A stretch of 39,362 bases of DNA from positions 1 through 39,362 of the forward strand of contig NMRA01000694.1 of assembly GCA_002633005.1 (NCBI GenBank), written 5' to 3'. A model generated the notes under the pieces. It did no database searches and was not told the DNA's origin. It saw nothing but the letters and a program-made list of their open reading frames with translations. The first letter of the stretch is position 1, and every line of letters begins with the position of its first letter. The DNA is from Phoronis australis (taxonomy: Eukaryota; Phoronida; Phoronidae). Shown piece by piece: positions 34,291-39,362 of this stretch. The position numbers and the translations under genes are program-made.

Positions 34291-34770
34291 TATACCACTG
34301 TTAAGGATGGATAGTACTTGATATTGTGCTATGTACCACTGTTGAGGATGGAGCGTACTTGATATTGTGCTATGTACCACTGTTAAGGATGGATAGTACT
34401 TGATATTGTGCTATGTACCACTGTTGAGGACGGAGCGTACTTGATATTGTGCTTTATACCACTGTTAAGGATGGAGAGTACTTGATATTGTGCTATATAC
34501 CACTGTTAAGGATGGAGAGTACTTGATGTTGTGCTATGTACCACTGTTGAGGATGGAGCGTACTTGATATTGTGCTAGATACCACTGTTGAGGATGGAGA
34601 GTACTTGATATTGTGATATATACCACTGTTGATAATGGAGAGTAGTTGATATTGTGCTATATACCACTGTTGAGGATGGAGGGTACTTGATATTGTGCTA
34701 TATACCACTGATGAGGATGGAGAGTACTTGATATTGTGCTATATACCACAGATTGTTAAGGATGGAAAGT
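34291..34770. repeat. 41-bp minisatellite, block 1 (about 11-12 copies)
   Basis: The unit is TATACCACTGTTRAGGATGG followed by AGAGTACTTGATATTGTGCTA. Copies differ mainly at TTAAGG/TTGAGG, and GAGAGT/GAGCGT. The array was originally continuous with blocks 2 and 3 and was split by two insertions. Confidence 0.95.
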
Positions 34771-34775
34771 AATGG

Positions 34776-36961
34776 CAGGGCTCCACATAACGAGCTGCAG
34801 GTCGCATATTTGCGACCTGAAATTTGGAAATGCGAGCTGAGATTTTTGTCAGCTCGTATCAAGTCGCAAAATGCGACCTGGAATTTCCAACGAATGCGAG
34901 CTGAGTTTTTACACTTCTCAACAGATACCTGGCAAATACAAAGCAGCTCTTGTTTATCGGACCGTTATTTGGTCGCTGCCAAATCCAAGTTCAAAACAAC
35001 ACTAAGGGGGACAGCCCTCCCGATGACTTGTAAGCAAGTCGTGTGAACATGGGATATGCAGTATCGATCTTCGACGCGTATCATTGGCTAACTCTTTCGG
35101 CCACTTATGTAAATTCCCGGATTCGCCGAAGAAAGTTTCGGGCCACTGCTTAACACGTGATAAAACTTCACAAAACAACAGTGTTTCTACTAATTCTTAA
35201 GCGATTAACGTACCAAACTTTGTGGTGGACAAAAATGTTTATTTTTCACATAAGATGTCCTTATTATATGTACCAAATATCCACGACATTATCCCTGATA
35301 CCGCACTGCGGCACCGTTAGCGCGCAAGCGGTCCCGGAACACAATCGTGACTTAGACTGAGATGTGCTTCTGCTTTTTATCGTATTAAGACAGCCAAAGT
35401 GAAAATGACAACCTTATTAATCGCCAAACGACGGTCACGTCTTTACTTTCAGTTGCCAAGAAATTCTCAAACCCCTTACTTGTTTCTGGGGCTACGTGCG
35501 CGAAATATGATTTGTCTTTCACCCGTTCCTTGCCAACGTAAAGTGTAGGCCTACTCCAGCAATTCAAGTGCGTGAACTCACGCGCGCGCTCCACTTCAAA
35601 GAACAGCGACTGCCCTAAATGAAGAGTATACCGGCTTGGCTCTGGTTTATTTGAAAATAAACTCAGATTCCCAGCGGTTATAAAAGACCCGATGTACCGG
35701 ACCCGGCGATATAACCCCGAGAACTGACTATTCCTGCTCTGATGTTTCCCGAGGTCGATGTTCTGTAAATCCTGTATTCTATGCTCGTAGCCAGTTATTG
35801 CAACTAAACTGGCACTAGATGCGAAATTGTGGTTCAAGTTAGCGAACTTTTCATTCTTCTCTTTATACACCCCCCTCCCCCCGGCAACTTTTCGCTCCCC
35901 GAACCACCGTCGCCGTAAAATGTTCAGACTCCTATAGAAACAACATTGTTCCGGCTGAAGCGGGCAGTTAAAAACAAAATCATTCGGTTAGCGAAAAAGG
36001 GTACAATGTAGGTGGTAACGATATCCAGAAGTCGCCCCTACGAGATGGAGTTTGCCTCGCAAAATCGTATTATTATAATGTTTCTTACCATTGCAGCGTT
36101 TTAATATCTTATTACCGCAAACACTGAGGTTAACGACTATGCTCACGCACAAGCTTACTGCCTACCTTTAAAGTGTTTCATAATAAGCGCTCACTGATCT
36201 ATTAAAAGTCCCCCCTTAATTTTTTTTGAGAATTTCCAATGAAGCGCCCACAGTTCAAGCTAGCGCCCATCATAGCGCACTACAAACGACTGCGTGTGAT
36301 TTAAAATTGTCACACAGCTTATATGGTGTGTCACTTTCATTTTACACAACTTCACAGTTTTCAAAAACGTCTTTTCACAATATGTAAAAACCAAATCCTG
36401 CCTTTGTTTGATACCTCGGAAAGAAAGTTAACACTAGTGACATGCGTGTCGTTTTGTGACTGACCTATTTTTCCCGTACTTGGAAGGTATTGCGGAGCAA
36501 ACTCGCCATTACCCGAGTTAGTTTGAATCATTAACTACTTTGATGACAACCAGTAGCAGGCCAGATCTAAAAATATCCCGGATACTTCAACAGGCATTTT
36601 CTCCCTTTTCACATCGCAAGTTTAGCAACTCGAATGCACAAGTCAGTTAGAGAGCACTGATTCAACTTTCCCGTCGGCAACTTGCCTTGCGCTCTAGAGT
36701 CTTTCAAATGCGGTCGTGAAGAACAGTAAGGCCGTACCTGCATGAATGAAGTCAATTTTGAGATCCGAAATTTGTGAGTATTTAACGCTGCAAGTAAGAG
36801 CAATTTCTCGATGATCTAAAATTCTATTTTGGCGCGTAAAAATTGCGGGAAAATTTTGCGACCTGGCATTTACGAATGCGAGCTGGATTTTGAAAATGCG
36901 ACCTGGGATTTTGGCTAGGTCGCAAAATGCGACCTGGCGATTTTTATAACGTCGAGCCCTG
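34776..36961. mobile_element. CAGGG-ended non-autonomous element, 2.19 kb, inserted in the minisatellite
   Basis: It starts CAGGGCTC and ends GAGCCCTG. AATGG flanks it on both sides (34771-34775, 36962-36966). Subterminal zones at both ends contain many alternating TGCGACCTG and TGCGAGCTG words. Near the left end they form an almost perfect palindrome (CAGGTCGCA - 4 bases - TGCGACCTG at 34798-34819), and near the right end AGGTCGCA/TGCGACCT. A 161-codon minus-strand frame (35870-35385) has no recognisable domain and is not kept in the related element at 24-25 kb, so it is probably chance. hAT-like by its ends, although hAT elements normally make 8-bp duplications. Confidence 0.8.
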
Positions 36962-36966
36962 AATGG

Positions 36967-37066
36967 ATGTGCTATATACCACTGTTAAGGCTGGAGAGTT
37001 GTTGATATTGTGCTAGATACCACTGTTGAGGATGGAGAGTAGTTGATATTGTGGTACATACCACTG
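36967..37066. repeat. 41-bp minisatellite, block 2
   Basis: About two and a half copies of the unit lie between the two inserted elements (for example CACTGTTGAGGATGGAGAGT), continuing the array of block 1. Confidence 0.95.
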
Positions 37067-37070
37067 TTAA

Positions 37071-37930
37071 AGGGGAAGGCAATCTTTTTTTAGCAAAAAC
37101 AAGGTTCATTGATTATCCCAGACATATCTTTTAATTTAATTATAGCTTTTCACAATTTAATTACGTAGTAATTCGTCCTCTACTACGGAAGTGACGTTTT
37201 TGTTAGGCAAGAATTTTGCGCCAATTTCTTTTCATATAGTCTGACTGTGAAAGCTGGTGAGTCAGTCATGATTCTACCTCAGTTGTGACAAGTTCGGTCG
37301 TACTTTGCTTTTATTTACGTGTCGGACAACATGCCACACTGTTGCTGCGTACCAAGATGTACTCATTATCATCCAGAGCCTGTAAGCAGCCTGCTGCGAT
37401 GTTGATTAGTGGACGAGTGAAGAGGACAGTTTGTCGTCCAATGAACGGTGAGCGAAACATTGATAAGTTCATTGTGGACATGTCTAAAGTATTGGAGCTA
37501 TTTAGGAGGTGCCATGTGTGTGGCGAGGGAGTCACACGGCGGGATGTAAGCAGTTTGTGTGCTCAGGTAACCATCCCGTGGGAGTGTGTCGTGGGACACT
37601 CGGGCAAGTGGGACAGTTGTTTCTCTGTCCGCGAGATGATAATGAGTACATCCTTGCATGCAGCAACAGTGTGGCATGTTGACTGACTCGTAAACAAAAG
37701 CAAAAGGCGACCGAATTTATCACAATCCGAGGTAGAGCGATGTCTGACTCTGTAACTCACAGCCGGTCTATATGAAAAGAAATTGTCGCGAAATTCTTGC
37801 CTCCCAAAACGCCACTTCCGGAGTAGCAGACGAGTAATTGTTTAAATTATAAAAAGCTGTAGTTAACTGAAAATATGACTGGGATAATCAACGAACCTTA
37901 TTTTTGCTAAAAATGACATGAAAAAAGGTT
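37071..37930. mobile_element. Foldback element with two THAP-like starts; Kolobok-type remnant
   Basis: Arms 37079-37395 and about 37628-37922 are long imperfect inverted repeats sharing, for example, AGGTTC(A/G)TTGATTATCCCA and ATGCCACACTGTTGCTGC. Each arm holds an ATG (37331 plus; 37677 minus) starting MPHCCC--xCTHYH, which resembles the first cysteines of a THAP zinc finger. The unique loop encodes on the plus strand IVDMSKVLELFRRCHVCGEG followed later by WECVVGHSGKWDSC. From memory this pattern (LLELF--C--C, then C--GH-G-W-S) is shared with Kolobok transposase proteins. The insertion sits exactly at the TTAA (37067-37070) of the minisatellite, which is the Kolobok/piggyBac target; on the right only TT remains before GGATGG. 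No intact transposase remains. Confidence 0.7.
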
Positions 37931-38350
37931 GGATGGAGAGTAGTTAAAATTGTGCTATATACCACTGTTAAGGATGGAGAGTTCTTGATATTGCGCTATA
38001 TACTACTGTTGAGGAAGGAGAGTTCTTGATATTGTGCTATATACCACTGTTGAGGAAGGAAAGTTCTTGATATTGTGCTATATACCACTGTTGAGGATGG
38101 AGAGTAGTTGATATTGTGCTATATACCACTGTTAAGAATGGAGAGTAGTTGATATTGTGCTATATACCACTGTTGAGGAAGGAGAGTACTTGATATTGTG
38201 CTATGTACCACTGTTAAAGATGGAGAGTAGTTGATATTTTGCTATATACCACTGTTGAGGAAGGAGAGTACTTGATATTGTGCTATATACCACGACTGTT
38301 AATGTAGGAGAGTTCTTGATGTTGTGCTATACTGTTGAGGATGGAAAGTA
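37931..38350. repeat. 41-bp minisatellite, block 3, running up to the exon 9 acceptor
   Basis: About ten copies. The last one reads GGATGGAAAGTACTAAATTA and then ATGTGCTTTTCTGTTTCAG, so it merges with the branch-point and polypyrimidine region of the acceptor at 38376-38377. Confidence 0.9.
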
Positions 38351-38377
38351 CTAAATTAATGTGCTTTTCTGTTTCAG

Positions 38378-38715
38378 CTGAGGTTTCACATCGGCAGACC
38401 TTGCGATCCTGCCTATTCAATTTTGACCGACCCTACCAGCGTGGAGATGAGAGAGACTACAAAGATTTTCAATTTACCCTACACCCCGTAGTTGCCTATG
38501 ACCAGGAACTAGACTACGCCATTTTGGAGATGGACGTTGACAGTGCAAACCCACCGCCAGAACCACTAACTATGTTTAAGAAGATAGTTGGTCATGAGAA
38601 GATCTTCTTTGCAGGTCATCCAAGTGGACAGGCGAAGTTGGTGGACCCTGGGTGTAAAGTTGTCCATAAGACTGTGGCAGAGGTTTGTGGCAACAGTGAA
38701 TGTACAGCAAACTGG
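38378..38715 (+). CDS. Exon 9: trypsin-like protease domain with catalytic Asp (3' end uncertain)
   Basis: It starts after TGTTTCAG and joins exon 8 through a split GCT codon. The frame is open to a stop at 38737-38739. Residues AEVSHRQTLRSCLFNFDRPY lead into FTLHPVVAYDQELDYAILEM, where LDYAIL supplies the catalytic aspartate (D-A-I/L-L block). FFAGHPSGQAKLVDPGCKVV is the following strand region that normally precedes the Ser exon. Two phase-0 donors are possible: GAG|GTTTGT at 38682 and TGG|GTGAAT at 38715; I prefer the second. The GDSG/GNSG nucleophile block is missing, so the domain must finish downstream. A small exon candidate at 38916 (after TTTTATTCAG) reads TTEHDL then GTAAAG, or stops at 38945. 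Confidence 0.85.
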
Positions 38716-39156
38716 GTGAATGAACTGAAAAGTTGTTAATGAAACCAAATTGCTCTATTTTCTACGATGCTTTACTTGAATTGAGTCTTCAATTTGTATA
38801 TTCTGATTTACTGTTTGGGTTACTAATTTCAATCTTGTTAACAAACAACATATAATATCAATAGAAAAGTACTAAACATTGTGTTATTGGATAACTTTTG
38901 TAATCATTTTATTCAGACTACAGAACATGACCTCGTAAAGACTTAATTGACAAAATGAGCACATTTTAAAAAAATAATGTGATTTGAAACGATAATTAGT
39001 TATTTTTTAATTGAATGTCAGTATTGAAAGTTTTGACATTTTCTAAACTTACACACATACACTTTGGTAGTGTGACACACTCGGAATCTTTCCATTACAT
39101 GGTTGTCACTTCCACTACCCTTATGAAAAAGCTTCAGGAAATTCTAATCCCGAAAG
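38716..39156. other. Intron or 3' flank; nothing certain
   Basis: AT-rich. Contains only the weak micro-exon candidate at 38916-38933. No Ser-block of the protease was found in any plus-strand frame. Confidence 0.45.
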
Positions 39157-39362
39157 CCAGTGAGAATCTCACTGGATTCCAGTTAGATTCCAGTGAGAAT
39201 CTAACTAATTAAGATGCCATTTAAATTAGTGAGAAAAAAATTCTCACTCTAGTGAGAATACAGTGATATTCCAGTTAGAATTCAGTGAGAATCTAACTAA
39301 TTTGCATAGCATTCCCACTCAGTGAGAATTTGTCTTACTGAAATTCTCACTCAATAGGAATG
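39157..39362. repeat. AGTGAGAAT-rich palindromic repeat, cut by window end
   Basis: CCAGTGAGA-A-TCTCACTGG at 39157-39175 is a perfect 9-bp-arm palindrome. AGTGAGAATCTAACTAATT occurs twice (about 39191 and 39283), and ATTCTCACT / AGTGAGAAT alternate through the rest. It is probably a MITE or satellite whose other end lies outside. Confidence 0.7.

Larger units (their letters stand above)
704..38715 (+). other. Gene span: LRR-Roc-COR-trypsin-like protease (9 exons seen, both ends missing)
   Basis: I built this gene model by reading frames and splice sites. Exon lengths are 113, 58, 3296, 74, 55, 89, 49, 210 and about 338 bases. Each junction restores the reading frame: phases 1, 2, 1, 0, 1, 0, 1, 1. 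All introns begin GT and end AG; the strongest donors are GTAAGT at 31200, GTAAGA at 21948 and GTATGT at 28793. The phase match across eight successive introns, two of them longer than 6 kb, is hard to get by chance. The coding part in the window is about 1,427 residues. The 5' start, promoter and the last exon(s) with the protease serine are outside. No transcript data are available to me, so skipped or extra exons remain possible, including any hidden in the N gap at 12046-12896. Confidence 0.8.

Noticed and set aside
34493-34708. Minus-strand open frame of repeated residues
   Set aside because: It is a reading of the 41-bp minisatellite.
35385-35870. 161-codon minus-strand open frame
   Set aside because: It lies in a non-autonomous transposon, has no recognisable domain, and the related interior at 24.9-25.3 kb does not keep the frame open.
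1-39362. tRNA, rRNA or snRNA genes
   Set aside because: I scanned for obvious tRNA A/B boxes with paired stems and for rRNA-like blocks and saw none that I could support by eye; a covariance-model search would be decisive.

Overview
This is animal nuclear DNA. It shows long introns with GT..AG splice sites, decayed DNA transposons and a non-LTR retrotransposon fragment, several minisatellites and an assembly gap of 851 N. The AT-rich introns, the tandem repeats and the expanded LRR/GTPase/protease gene would suit an invertebrate deuterostome (lancelet, hemichordate or echinoderm), but nothing here fixes the species.

One real gene spans almost the whole window on the plus strand. I joined nine exons by hand (704-816, 11692-11749, 18099-21394, 21874-21947, 27268-27322, 28101-28189, 28744-28792, 30990-31199, 38378 to about 38715). 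Every junction has GT and AG and every phase agrees. The protein has a short acidic/basic N-terminal part (incomplete, the gene starts outside the window), a small CxxC segment, about a dozen leucine-rich repeats, a Roc GTPase domain (GETGAGKT, DFGGH, THSD), a COR domain, a linker encoded by four very short exons, and then a trypsin/HtrA-like (PA clan) protease domain. The catalytic His (TNYHVV) and Asp (LDYAILEM) exons are present. The Ser exon must lie beyond the right edge. A Roco protein with a protease effector is the most interesting item here: a plausible sensor - GTPase switch - protease machine.

The rest is intron filled with mobile DNA. 3.5-4.4 kb (minus): relic of a multi-copy C2H2 transposon-like gene. 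6.3-8.5 kb (minus): decayed hAT transposase. 9.7-11.05 kb: tandem repeats with perfect AGGTCA direct repeats. 13.7-14.2 kb: CAGGG-ended MITE with a 6-bp target duplication. 16.5-16.8 kb: MITE-like. 22.4-22.7 kb: ATTGAAT-rich repeat. 23.9-25.7 kb: element with 26-bp perfect TIRs. 26-27 kb and 32-32.5 kb: old ~150-bp repeat family. 28.9-30.6 kb: 54-bp minisatellite with a 5'-truncated retrotransposon inserted. 31.2-31.8 kb: 61-bp minisatellite that starts inside the exon and includes the splice donor. 34.3-38.35 kb: 41-bp minisatellite interrupted by a 2.2-kb CAGGG-ended element and by a THAP/Kolobok-like foldback element. 39.16 kb to the end: AGTGAGAAT-rich repeat.

Single N characters at 2050 and 2790 sit exactly between duplicated segments, so those duplications may be assembly artefacts.
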